This document shows, piece after piece, positions 15,287 through 23,525 of a stretch of 41,716 nt of DNA. The DNA is taken from positions 1-41,716 of the forward strand of contig JAEZIQ010000061.1 in the NCBI GenBank assembly GCA_023436605.1. The letters are read 5' to 3'. The notes under the pieces were generated by a model. The model ran no database searches and was not told where the DNA came from. It worked only from the letters and a program-made list of their open reading frames with translations. Both the position numbers and the translations under genes were made by a program. This stretch comes from Actinomycetes bacterium. GTDB taxonomy: Bacteria; Actinomycetota; Thermoleophilia; Solirubrobacterales; 70-9. How positions within the stretch are numbered: the first letter of the stretch is position 1; the number at the start of each line of letters is the position of its first letter.

Positions 15287-16645
15287 TCAGGGAAGCTGCT
15301 TCTTCAGCTTCGCGATCTGCTGGTTTAGTGACTTGGCTCGCTTGCGTTCGCTGGCCGCCTTGCGGCTGGCCGCCTTCGCCTTGCGGAGCAGGGCCTGTTT
15401 CGTCTTGCCCTTCGCCTTGCGGGACTTGGCCTTCAGCTGCTTCGATTTCTTCTGCTCAGCCGCGGCGCGCTTCTGGGCTTTCTTCGCCTTGGCACCGAGA
15501 TCCTTGATCTTCTTCTTCAGCTTCGCGATCCGGTTCTGTTCGGCGATGTAGCTGTCGGTCTGGAGCTGGGCAATCTGAACGAGATTCTCTTCGGCAAAGT
15601 TGACCTCTGGTACGTGCCAGTTATTGCCGCTCGCCACCTGAGCCACCATGATCTTGAGGAGAGGGTCGGTGTTCTCGGTGTACTGGGCATTCAGCCAGTG
15701 CTTCGTACCATCCCGATCGCATGAAACGCTGATCTGATCCGGGTAAGCATTCCAGCCCGCGCTGTCAGCATCATTGGGCGGAGGTGCGAGCAGAAAGTCC
15801 ATGTTGACGAGCGGCGTCAGCAGGCTGGCGCCACTCAGCTGGGCGGGGTTCGCACAGACGACTTCGTACTCGTCACTAGATGGACGGGCCATGTCGTAGG
15901 CCCAGTAGCCGGATCCGAGATCGCTAAAGGGCGGATTGTCACCGGGGTTGCCGTTGAACATCGAGTAGGCGACCAGGCAGCCGTACTCCCCGGGTTCCGA
16001 GCAGACCGGGACGTTCTCGTACATGCCGCCGACCAGCTTGTTCTTGGGCACATAAATGTTGGCGCCGGGGAGAATCGCACCGACCATGCGCTTGCGCAGG
16101 GCAGGGTTCGGGTCGATCTCCTCGTCGATCAGGCGAGCGACGGTGGCCGAACCCTGAGAGTGACCGAGCAGAATCACTCCGCGACCGTTGTTGTAGTTCT
16201 CGAGATAGTCCTTCCAGCCCGACAGCGCGCTCTGGTATGCGACTTCTGTCCGCTCGGTATAGACGCCGGGTGATGTGTCCTGCCTGTACATCGGTGCGTA
16301 CACATCACATACCCGGGAGAACATCCGCGCCTGCTGCACCACGACACGCTTCACCTCGGGGTCCTTGTCAAGGTTCGCGTTCGGGGTGTCCTGCGCGCTC
16401 ACGGTCGGATAGATGTAGAAGCAGTCCACCGGGGGGTTGTCCGGTCGGGTGAATCCGATCGTCGCGGGAGGGTTCCCTGCCTTGGTGCTGATCGAACCGG
16501 CGCAAAGGTCATCGACCTGTCCCGGTTTGCAGATCCAGACGGTTTCTTCCGCCTTCGCCAGCGACGGCATCACCACGGCGATGAAGGCAAATGACGCGGC
16601 CAAAAAAGCCACGGCAAGCCAGGCACGACCGACAACTCTCGACAC
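15287..16645 (-). CDS. Secreted DUF3089 protein with long Lys-rich coiled-coil tail
   Basis: 452 residues from GTG 16645, which has GGAGG nine bases upstream; this is preferred to an ATG at 16732 that overlaps the previous gene. Signal peptide to about residue 33 (LAVAFLAASFAFIAVV, then LAKAEE). DUF3089 is an alpha/beta hydrolase-like family: DCFYIYPTVS near 60, Ser in LLGHSQGSATV near 160, ANPAQLSG near 270. The C-terminal 90 residues (KLKKKIKDLGAKAKKAQKRA and on) are a Lys/Ala coiled coil, probably binding wall polymers or DNA by charge. Paralogue of the gene just upstream (16729-17946), which lacks this long tail. Confidence 0.85.
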   Translation of the reverse strand: MSRVVGRAWLAVAFLAASFAFIAVVMPSLAKAEETVWICKPGQVDDLCAGSISTKAGNPPATIGFTRPDNPPVDCFYIYPTVSAQDTPNANLDKDPEVKRVVVQQARMFSRVCDVYAPMYRQDTSPGVYTERTEVAYQSALSGWKDYLENYNNGRGVILLGHSQGSATVARLIDEEIDPNPALRKRMVGAILPGANIYVPKNKLVGGMYENVPVCSEPGEYGCLVAYSMFNGNPGDNPPFSDLGSGYWAYDMARPSSDEYEVVCANPAQLSGASLLTPLVNMDFLLAPPPNDADSAGWNAYPDQISVSCDRDGTKHWLNAQYTENTDPLLKIMVAQVASGNNWHVPEVNFAEENLVQIAQLQTDSYIAEQNRIAKLKKKIKDLGAKAKKAQKRAAAEQKKSKQLKAKSRKAKGKTKQALLRKAKAASRKAASERKRAKSLNQQIAKLKKQLP

Positions 16646-16728
16646 GTTCAGACTCCTCCCAGGGAAATTGACTTCAGCATCATCCACTATCCGGAACACG
16701 GAAGCGGGCGGCCCGCTTCGGTCCTGCT

Positions 16729-17946
16729 TCATCGTCCGCCCTGCTTCTTTTTCTTCTGCTTCTGCTTGGCCTTCTTTGCCTTCGCAAGTTTCTTCAGGTA
16801 GGTCTTCTCCTGAGCAGTCACCACGCTGACAAGGTTGCCAGCCGCATCGTTGACCTCGGTCAGGTGGGTGCCCCAGCTCCTGCCGAGCGGTTCACCGATC
16901 CGCGGCCGGGTGTCGGATTCACCGGAAATACCCTGGACCGACAGCCAGCTCGAGCCCCCTTGCTTTCGGCACGAGGCGCTGTAGAGACCGGGGAAACTTA
17001 CCCAGGGCGATTCGTAGGCGGTCAGGTTCGGGAGCAGTGCCCCGTAGAGGCCCGGAAAAGTGACGGTGTTGTAGAGCGGCTTCAGCCTGCCCTTCGAGCC
17101 GTCGAGGCGGGCCGGGTTTACGCAGAGAATCTCGTACTTCTCCGCCGAGAACTGAATTTCCGAGAGCGCCCCGCCGATCCGGCCGAAGAGGGCACCCTCC
17201 GGAGGCGGGTCCTTGAGGAAACCCGAGTAGGCGATCACGCAGCCGACCTGGGTCGCCCTGGAACAAGCGGGGACCTTCTTGAAGTTGCCGCCGACCTTCT
17301 TGCCCTTGGGCACGATCACGTTGCCACCGATCAGGACCGCGGAGACCAGTCGCTTCCGGAGGTTCGGGTTCCGGTCGAAAGTCTCGGCGATCAGCTGCTT
17401 GAGGTGGCCGGTGCCCTGCGAGTGTCCGATCAGGACGATGCCCCGGCCCTTGTTGAACTTCTTCAGGTACTCGTTCCAGGCAGCCTTGACCCCGCCGTAG
17501 GCTTTCGCCACGACTTCCTCGGTGAGCCCGCCCCCGAGGATGGCCGAGATCGTGTACTGCGGATAAACCGGAGCGAACATGCGACAGCCGGGCGTGAACC
17601 GTGACGCCTGCTGGGCCGCGATCCCGCCGGGGCCGGCGATCTCCGGATCCTCGGCCAGGGTCGCGTTGGGACCTTCCTGGCTGCTGACCGTCGGGTAGAC
17701 ATAGAAGCAGTCGATCTTGTTCTTCAGCCGGTTGAGAGCCTTCGGCGTCGACTTGCTGCTCTGACCGCTGGCGTTGACCTTCTCGGTCAGCAGGCTCCCC
17801 TGACAGGGATCATTCGTCCGGCCTGGCTTGCAGAGCCAGGTGAACTCCGGTGCCGCCGAGCCGGCCGTTGCGGACGCGATGGCCGTGAATGCGCAAACCG
17901 CCGCAAGCGCGGCGAAGAACCTGACTGTCCTGCCCTTCAATCTCAT
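16729..17946 (-). CDS. Secreted DUF3089 protein (tandem paralogue)
   Basis: 405 residues from ATG 17946, with GAGGAG upstream at good spacing; an earlier in-frame ATG at 18042 lies inside ilvD. Signal peptide MRLKGRTVRFFAALAAVC then ATAGSAAPE. Shared family blocks with its neighbour: WLCKPGRTNDPCQGSL (WICKPGQVDDLCAGSI in the other), IDCFYVYPTVSSQEGPNA, IVLIGHSQGTGHL and NPARLDGS. It ends in a short Lys-rich tail (KKAKQKQKKKKQGGR). 28 nt downstream of ilvD, so it may be read from the ilvD promoter. The clear shared blocks show an old tandem duplication. Confidence 0.85.
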   Translation of the reverse strand: MRLKGRTVRFFAALAAVCAFTAIASATAGSAAPEFTWLCKPGRTNDPCQGSLLTEKVNASGQSSKSTPKALNRLKNKIDCFYVYPTVSSQEGPNATLAEDPEIAGPGGIAAQQASRFTPGCRMFAPVYPQYTISAILGGGLTEEVVAKAYGGVKAAWNEYLKKFNKGRGIVLIGHSQGTGHLKQLIAETFDRNPNLRKRLVSAVLIGGNVIVPKGKKVGGNFKKVPACSRATQVGCVIAYSGFLKDPPPEGALFGRIGGALSEIQFSAEKYEILCVNPARLDGSKGRLKPLYNTVTFPGLYGALLPNLTAYESPWVSFPGLYSASCRKQGGSSWLSVQGISGESDTRPRIGEPLGRSWGTHLTEVNDAAGNLVSVVTAQEKTYLKKLAKAKKAKQKQKKKKQGGR

Positions 17947-17974
17947 CTGACTTCTCTCCTCGCGCGGCACCCCC

Positions 17975-19663
17975 TCAGGTGACCGCACCTCTTGATGCCG
18001 AGCTGACCGTCGCGGCGTACTTGGCCATGACGCCACGATCATAGAGGGGCTCCGGCGGGGAATAGCTACGCAGGCGCTCGTCGATCTGTTCCGGAGTCAG
18101 GTTCACGTCAAGGCGGCGATTGTCGATGTCGACCGTGATCTCGTCGCCGTCGTGGATCGCGCCGATTGGCCCGCCCTTGACCGCTTCCGGGGCGACGTGG
18201 CCGATCATCAGGCCGCGGGTAGCGCCGGAGAACCGCCCGTCGGTCAGCAGGGCGACATGTTCACCCATGCCTTCCCCGACCAGGGCGGCCGTGACCTGGA
18301 GCATTTCCCGCATCCCCGGCCCGCCGGCCGGTCCCTCGTTTCTGATCACGATCACGTCGCCCTTCTCGATCTCCTTGCGTTTGACCGCCGCAAAGCAGTC
18401 CTCCTCACGTTCGAAGACCCGGGCGGGCCCGACGTGGAGCCGTCGTTCGGTGCCGGCCACCTTGACCACCGCGCCGTCCGGGCAGATGTTGCCCCGCAGG
18501 ATCGCCAGGCCACCCTGCGCTTTGAGCGGAGCGTCCACCGGCAGCACCACGTCCTGTCCCGGTTCCTCTTCCGCGTTTTCGACCTCTTCGCCGATCGTTC
18601 GTCCGGTGACGGTGATCTCGTTTTCGTGGAGCAGGCCGCCCCGTTTCAGGTTCCGCAGGATGAGCGGCACCCCACCCGCCCGGTAAAGGTCGGTCGCGAC
18701 GTAACGGCCACCGGGTTTGAGGTCGGCCAGAAGGGGGGTCCGACGCGAGACTTCCTCGAAGGTGTCGATGTCGAGCTCGACCCCGGCTTCCCTGGCGATC
18801 GCCAGCAGGTGGAGGACACCGTTGGTCGAGCCACCCGAGGCGCAGACCGCCGCGATCGCGTTCTCCAGTGAGCGGCGGGTGATGATCCGGCTCGGGCGAA
18901 GGTCCTCGGCCAGCACCTGGAGGATCAGTTCGCCGATCTTTTCGGCGACGACGGGCTTCTGCTCGTCCTCGGCCGGCACCATTGCCGAGAAGGCCGGCGA
19001 GATTCCCAGGGCTTCGAAAGCGCAGGCCATCGTGTTGGCGGTGAACTGACCGCCGCAGGCGCCGAAACCGGGACTCGCTACATCCTCGATCTCGGTGAGC
19101 TCCTCGTCGCTGATCTTGCCGGCGATGTGGGCACCGACCGCTTCGAACACCTCGAGGATGCTCACGTCCTTGCCCTTGTACTTGCCGGGCTTGACCGAGC
19201 CGCCGTAGAGCACGATCGAGGGGATGTCGATCCGGGCCACGCCCATGACCGCGCCCGGGATCGTCTTGTCGCAGGCGGCGAGGGCGATGATCGCGTCGAA
19301 CTGGTACCCGCGGGCCATCAGCTCGATCGAGTCGGCGACCATCTCGCGGCTGACCAGGGATGACTTCATGCCCTGGGTGCCCATGGTGATGCCGTCGGAC
19401 ACCGCGACCGTGTTGAACTCCATCGGTGTACCCCCGGCGGCCTTGACGCCTTCCTTCACGTAGGCGGCGAGGTCCCGCAGGCCGTAATTGCAGGGCATCG
19501 CTTCGGTCCAGGTGTTGGCGATGCCGATGGTCGGCTTATTCAGGTCCGCATCCGAATAGCCGATGCCTTTCATGTAGGCCCGGGCGGCGGCCCGGTCAGG
19601 ACCGTCGAACACGGCGGCCGAACGAGGACGGGGCAAATTCGGTGAAGCGCCATTCCCGGTCAT
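17975..19663 (-). CDS. ilvD: Dihydroxy-acid dehydratase
   Basis: Dehydrates dihydroxy-isovalerate and dihydroxy-methylvalerate, the third step of valine and isoleucine synthesis; cytoplasmic Fe-S enzyme. 562 residues, normal length. Cluster cysteines in MPCNYGL, AACDKTIPG and GFGACGGQFTANTM, and a C-terminal LTDGRFSGATRGLMIGHVAPEA block, are all present. ATG 19663 sits 6 nt after a TAGGAT -10 with TTGAGA 17 nt further upstream, so the mRNA is probably leaderless. No other ilv gene is nearby. An unusual repeat cluster lies between its promoter and thiD. Confidence 0.97.
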   Translation of the reverse strand: MTGNGASPNLPRPRSAAVFDGPDRAAARAYMKGIGYSDADLNKPTIGIANTWTEAMPCNYGLRDLAAYVKEGVKAAGGTPMEFNTVAVSDGITMGTQGMKSSLVSREMVADSIELMARGYQFDAIIALAACDKTIPGAVMGVARIDIPSIVLYGGSVKPGKYKGKDVSILEVFEAVGAHIAGKISDEELTEIEDVASPGFGACGGQFTANTMACAFEALGISPAFSAMVPAEDEQKPVVAEKIGELILQVLAEDLRPSRIITRRSLENAIAAVCASGGSTNGVLHLLAIAREAGVELDIDTFEEVSRRTPLLADLKPGGRYVATDLYRAGGVPLILRNLKRGGLLHENEITVTGRTIGEEVENAEEEPGQDVVLPVDAPLKAQGGLAILRGNICPDGAVVKVAGTERRLHVGPARVFEREEDCFAAVKRKEIEKGDVIVIRNEGPAGGPGMREMLQVTAALVGEGMGEHVALLTDGRFSGATRGLMIGHVAPEAVKGGPIGAIHDGDEITVDIDNRRLDVNLTPEQIDERLRSYSPPEPLYDRGVMAKYAATVSSASRGAVT

Positions 19664-19669
19664 GTCCCC

Positions 19670-19698
19670 ATCCTATGACCGCTTCCTCGCGCTCTCAA
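19670..19698 (-). promoter_or_regulatory. ilvD promoter (leaderless)
   Basis: Minus strand: -35 TTGAGA (19693-19698), 17-bp spacer, -10 TAGGAT (19670-19675), then 6 nt to the ilvD ATG. Spacing and hexamers fit a housekeeping sigma factor. Confidence 0.65.
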
Positions 19699-19741
19699 AC
19701 GGAATCTGGCCGCCTGATCATCTGCCAGGCACCCTGCTTGA

Positions 19742-19895
19742 GGCGAGGGCACGTTCCCTTTTCCCGCCACTATGAGGTGAAAAGGGAGGCTTCCGTTCGG
19801 ACGGCGAGGCCTCGTTCCCTTTTCCCGCCACTATGAGGTGAAAAGGGAGGCTTATGCGGTGAAAAGGGAGGCTTATGCGGTGAAAAAGGAGGCTT
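19742..19895. repeat. Hairpin-forming tandem repeat cluster upstream of ilvD
   Basis: Two 51-bp copies (19742-19792 and 19803-19853, period 61 bp) differ at only a couple of positions. Each contains CCCTTTTC and its complement GAAAAGGG around a CCGCCACTATGAGGT centre, so each copy can fold into a hairpin. Two shorter 21-bp copies of the distal half follow (19854-19874 and 19875-19895). On the plus strand each short unit reads AGGGAGGCTTATGCGGTGA or close to it: a ribosome-site-like AGGGAGG or AGGAGG, followed in the full units by ATG-CGG-TGA. No plus-strand gene follows. Confidence 0.85.
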
Positions 19896-19901
19896 ACGGG
19901 C

Positions 19902-20738
19902 TCAACGAGAGGGTTTGAGACCAAGCGCGTTGACCGGGCCGGGACCGGCGCCGATCTGCTCGAGGCTCTCGGCAACCGCTCGCGAGGCCACTTCGCGTGC
20001 CTTCGCAGCGGCTTCGGGCGGGTCGAAGCCGAGTGCGAGAAAGGCGGCAAGCGCCGAAGAATGTGTGCAGCCGGACCCGTGGGCGGAGCGGCCCGGGTGA
20101 ACCGCGCCGGTGATCTCCTGCTGGCGTTCGCCGTCGAAGTAGAGGTCGATCAGCTGCTGGCTGTGACCTCCGGTCACCACGGCGGCCGAGGCCCCGAGTT
20201 CGACGATTGCCCGGGCCAGTTCCGCCTGACCGGGCCAGTCGTCCCGGTTCTGCTCGCCACTTCCGGCGTTCCCGGTGATCACCCGGGCTTCGGGAATGTT
20301 CGGGGTGGCCACCGTCGCCCGCGGCAGGATCTGGCCGACCAGCGCGTCACGGGCGTCGGGAGCGAGCAGGTCGGCGCCACTCTCGGAGACCATCACCGGG
20401 TCGAGCACGACGGGCACCCCTTCGAGCAGGTCGAGAGCCCGAGAAACCGCTTCGATGGTCGGGCGGTCGCCAAGCATTCCGATCTTGACCGCGTCGACCC
20501 CGATGTCTTCGGTAACGGCCTTGACCTGGGCGACGATCATCTCCGGACTGACCGGTTCGATCAGATCGACCCCGACCGTGTTCTGGGCGGTGATCGCGGT
20601 GATCGCGGTCATGCCGTGAACCCCGCAGGCAGCGAAAGCCTTCAGATCGGCCTGGATGCCGGCCCCGCCCCCGGAGTCGGATCCGGCGATCGAGAGAACT
20701 GCGGGAACTGGCCGGTCACTGGTCACCGGCCGAAGCAT
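19902..20738 (-). CDS. thiD: Hydroxymethylpyrimidine (phosphate) kinase
   Basis: Phosphorylates HMP and HMP-P in thiamine pyrophosphate synthesis. 278 residues from ATG 20738. Ribokinase fold: SIAGSDSGGGAGIQADLKAF near the N-terminus, TAQNTVGV, VVLDPVMVSESGADLL, TPNIPEARVITG, and the anion-hole motif GSGCTHSSALAAFLALG with the catalytic position in HGSGCT. The start codon overlaps the dprA stop by 23 nt, so translation is probably coupled. A longer open frame upstream is only the shadow of dprA. No thiC or thiE is present here and no TPP riboswitch is evident. Confidence 0.93.
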   Translation of the reverse strand: MLRPVTSDRPVPAVLSIAGSDSGGGAGIQADLKAFAACGVHGMTAITAITAQNTVGVDLIEPVSPEMIVAQVKAVTEDIGVDAVKIGMLGDRPTIEAVSRALDLLEGVPVVLDPVMVSESGADLLAPDARDALVGQILPRATVATPNIPEARVITGNAGSGEQNRDDWPGQAELARAIVELGASAAVVTGGHSQQLIDLYFDGERQQEITGAVHPGRSAHGSGCTHSSALAAFLALGFDPPEAAAKAREVASRAVAESLEQIGAGPGPVNALGLKPSR

Positions 20739-21873
20739 AGGCCGCGAGCGAAGTGCGCGTCCACGTGCCAACCGCCGAGCCCCGGAGATACCCCCGTACC
20801 TCCAGCCGGGCCAGCGACGTCGCGACCTCGGCGGCCCTTCGCTCGAGCCGCCGCGCGACCTCATCAACGGTCCGACAGCCCGCTTCGACCGCTTCGAGGA
20901 CTTCCGCCTCGGATCGATCGATCGCCGGACCGAACAGGGTCTGCCCGGCACCGGCGCCGAGCATCCGGTCGAGCACGTCCTGGCCACCACGGATCAATGC
21001 CGCCCCGCTCGAGATCAGCTCGTTGGTGCCAGCGGCAGCTCCGGCCGTGACCGGACCAGGCACAGCTCCCACGTCCCGCCCCGCGTCATAGGCCATTTCG
21101 GCCGTGATCAGAGATCCAGAACGCCAGGCCGCTTCCACCACCACGGTCATCCCCGAGAGCGCCGCCATGATCCGGTTGCGGGCCGGAAAGCTCCAGCGCC
21201 AGGCGTCGGCACCGGGCGGCACTTCCGAGATGACCAGCCCACGGTTGAGAATCTGCCGGTAGAGCCGCGTATGGCTGGCCGGGTAGGGGCGGTCGGCCCC
21301 ACAGCCCAGGACCGCCACGGTCGGGCCCCGCTCCAACGCTCCGCGATGGACGGCCCCGTCGATTCCCAGGGCCATGCCGCTGATCACATTGAGATCGGCC
21401 GCCGCCACTTCGCGACCGATCGATGCCGCGACCTCGAGCCCGTAACCGGTCGCCTTGCGGGCCCCGACCACGGTAACCGAGTTCCCCAGCCGAATCTCCG
21501 AAAGACGCACTCCCTCGCCTTTCCCGATCAGAGCCACCGGTGAGTCGGCACCGTCAGCCAACCCTTCGGGAAAGTTGTGGTCGTGCCGGCAGCAGGCCCA
21601 GCACCCGGCGTTGACCAGGACGTTTCGCATCTCCTCCTCGGTGAGTGACTCGTTCCACGAGAGCATCGCGTCCGCCTGTTTGGGGGCGACCGACTCGACC
21701 AGCTCCTCGCTAGCCAGCCTGAGCAACTCGGGAGTCCGGTGGCCGTCACGGTCGTCGACCACGTTCTGGATCCAGGCACCGAGCCGTTCGAGCAGCCAGC
21801 TCCGCCTCAGGCACTCCGGGCAGGCCGAGTTCGAATCGACCCCCGCTCCGGGATTCACTTTGCTTCTGCTCAT
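20716..21873 (-). CDS. dprA: DNA-processing protein DprA
   Basis: Binds incoming single-stranded DNA and loads RecA during transformation. 385 residues. Central Rossmann-like domain: VTVVGARKATGYG, SGMALGIDGAVHRGAL, VAVLGCGADRPYPASHTRLY, SEVPPGADAWRWSFPARNR, EAAWRSGSLITAEMA, VGAVPGPVTAGAAAGTNELI. The C-terminal winged-helix-like part (VEAGCRTVDEVARRL region) is present. The long N-terminus begins with a CPECLRR motif and has a CWACC cluster near 90, which could hold a metal. ATG 21873 overlaps the comM stop by 4 nt. Confidence 0.94.
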   Translation of the reverse strand: MSRSKVNPGAGVDSNSACPECLRRSWLLERLGAWIQNVVDDRDGHRTPELLRLASEELVESVAPKQADAMLSWNESLTEEEMRNVLVNAGCWACCRHDHNFPEGLADGADSPVALIGKGEGVRLSEIRLGNSVTVVGARKATGYGLEVAASIGREVAAADLNVISGMALGIDGAVHRGALERGPTVAVLGCGADRPYPASHTRLYRQILNRGLVISEVPPGADAWRWSFPARNRIMAALSGMTVVVEAAWRSGSLITAEMAYDAGRDVGAVPGPVTAGAAAGTNELISSGAALIRGGQDVLDRMLGAGAGQTLFGPAIDRSEAEVLEAVEAGCRTVDEVARRLERRAAEVATSLARLEVRGYLRGSAVGTWTRTSLAAYASAGDQ

Positions 21874-23360
21874 TGGACCGTCCTCCTGCGGAACTGGATT
21901 GCCGTCGCCATGTGTTCCTCGCCGATCGCGGTCGACCCGGCCAGATCCGCCACCGTTCGGGCCACCCGCAGGATCCGCCCGTGGGCCCGGCCGCTCAGCT
22001 GCCAGGAGCGATGGGCCTCGGCCAGCAGTCCGGCCGCCGCCGCGGTCACCTTGAACTCCGCCACCTCTTCGGGCTGGGCCTCGGCGTTGGTCCGATTCTC
22101 TCCGAGCCGTTCGTTCATCGCTTCCCGGGCCAGGATCACCCGCTTTCGCACTTCCGCCGAGCTCTCTCCGGCCGGCCCGGCCAGGGCTTCGGCGGAAGGC
22201 TGGCTCACCGCCACCACCAGGTCGATTCGGTCGACCAGGGCTCCGCTCAGCGCCGCCCGGTAGCGCCGGGCCGACGCTTCCGAACAGCGACAGCGGGGAT
22301 CGTCCTCGCCCCTTCCGCAGGGACAGGGGTTCGCCGCCGCGACGAGAGTGAAACGGCTGGGCAGCGTCTGCCTTCCCTTGGCGCGCGAAATGGTCACCGA
22401 CCCGTTCTCGAGGGGTTCCCGCAACGCTTCAAGCGAGGGGCGACTGAACTCACAGAGTTCATCCAGGAAGAGCACTCCGCGGTGCGCAAGGGTGATCTCC
22501 CCCGGTCTGGGCGGACTGCCACCTCCGACCAGGCCGGCGGCCGAGACCGTGTGGTGTGGCGACCGGAACGGTCGCACGGAACTGACCCGCCCATCGCCGA
22601 TCCCGCAGGCGCTGGCGATCCGTGCCACTTCGAGGATCTCCTCACCTGCCAGAGGCGGCAAGACCGAGGGCAGGCGCCTGGCGGCGAGTGATTTGCCGGC
22701 TCCGGGCGGACCGATCATCAGCAGTCCGTGGCCGCCGGCGGCGGCGATCTCGACCGCGGTGCGCAGATGGTCCTGGCCGCGCAGATCGGCCAGATCCGGC
22801 AACTCCCGGTCACCGTTGAGCGAAGCCGGAACCGCCGCCCGACCCGGGATCCTGCCCTCGCGCAGGCAGGCCAGCTCGGCAAAGTTTTCAATCGTAAGGA
22901 CGGTAATCCCTCCCGCCAGGGCGGCTTCCGGACCGTTTGCCGCAGGCACTAGAACCCCGCGCCTTCCGTTCTCGCGTGCTTCCTCGGTCATCGCCAGAGC
23001 GCCGCGGACCGGCCGAACCGATCCGTCCAGGGCCAGCTCGCCGATCATCGACCAGTCCGCGAGCGCTTCGATCTTCAGCTCTCCAGCCGCACCGAGAAGC
23101 GCCGTCGCCAGGGCCAGGTCCATCGCCGGACCCGCTTTCCTCAGCTCCGCCGGAGCAAGACTGGCCGTGATCCGCTGGAGGGGAAACTCGAAGCCGCAGT
23201 TGACCACCGCGGCGCGGACTCTCTCCCTTGCTTCGCGGACCGCTGCGTCAGGCAGACCGACAATCTGGAAGTTGGGCAGGCCCCGATGGACGTCAACCTC
23301 AACCCGGATCATGCGGGCGGCAATCCCGTCTAGGGTGAACGAGCTGGTCTCGGCAAGCAT
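21870..23360 (-). CDS. comM: YifB/ComM family Mg-chelatase-like AAA+ ATPase
   Basis: Hexameric helicase that promotes branch migration of incoming DNA during recombination. 496 residues from ATG 23360 (MLAETSSFTLDGI). N-terminal S5-like domain VDVHRGLPNFQIVGLPDAAV, then AAA+: Walker A IGPPGAGKSLAARRLP, RPFRSPHHTVSAAGL, Walker B GVLFLDELCEF, sensor VAAANPCPCG, Cys-rich CSEASARRYRAALSG and IDLVVAV. C-terminal Mg_chelatase_C end (SGRAHGRILRVARTVADL). No Shine-Dalgarno is visible. Head of a coupled comM-dprA-thiD set. Confidence 0.95.
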   Translation of the reverse strand: MLAETSSFTLDGIAARMIRVEVDVHRGLPNFQIVGLPDAAVREARERVRAAVVNCGFEFPLQRITASLAPAELRKAGPAMDLALATALLGAAGELKIEALADWSMIGELALDGSVRPVRGALAMTEEARENGRRGVLVPAANGPEAALAGGITVLTIENFAELACLREGRIPGRAAVPASLNGDRELPDLADLRGQDHLRTAVEIAAAGGHGLLMIGPPGAGKSLAARRLPSVLPPLAGEEILEVARIASACGIGDGRVSSVRPFRSPHHTVSAAGLVGGGSPPRPGEITLAHRGVLFLDELCEFSRPSLEALREPLENGSVTISRAKGRQTLPSRFTLVAAANPCPCGRGEDDPRCRCSEASARRYRAALSGALVDRIDLVVAVSQPSAEALAGPAGESSAEVRKRVILAREAMNERLGENRTNAEAQPEEVAEFKVTAAAAGLLAEAHRSWQLSGRAHGRILRVARTVADLAGSTAIGEEHMATAIQFRRRTVQ

Positions 23361-23491
23361 GCGAACCACGCTAGGTCCAGGTCGCTCAAATGTGGCTCGA
23401 CGGGTGCAACGAATGCGCACCTCCAGATCACATTTCATTTCCCTTGCTCAAGAAACTGGAACGAAACCGTAAATTCCGGCCGCGCCGAGGC

Positions 23492-23519
23492 TTGAAACGG
23501 GCCTCTCCCCTCGTAGCTT
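23492..23519 (+). promoter_or_regulatory. yraN promoter (leaderless)
   Basis: -35 TTGAAA (23492-23497), 16-bp spacer, -10 TAGCTT (23514-23519), 6 nt before the ATG of the YraN-family gene. Confidence 0.6.
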
Positions 23520-23525
23520 CGAAGG

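Noticed and set aside
19742..19895. CRISPR array
   Set aside because: Too few units, unequal unit lengths, spacer-like gaps of about 10 nt, and no cas genes.
20739..20990. Upstream extension of thiD
   Set aside because: Arg/Ser-rich shadow of dprA; family homology starts at the MLRP ATG.
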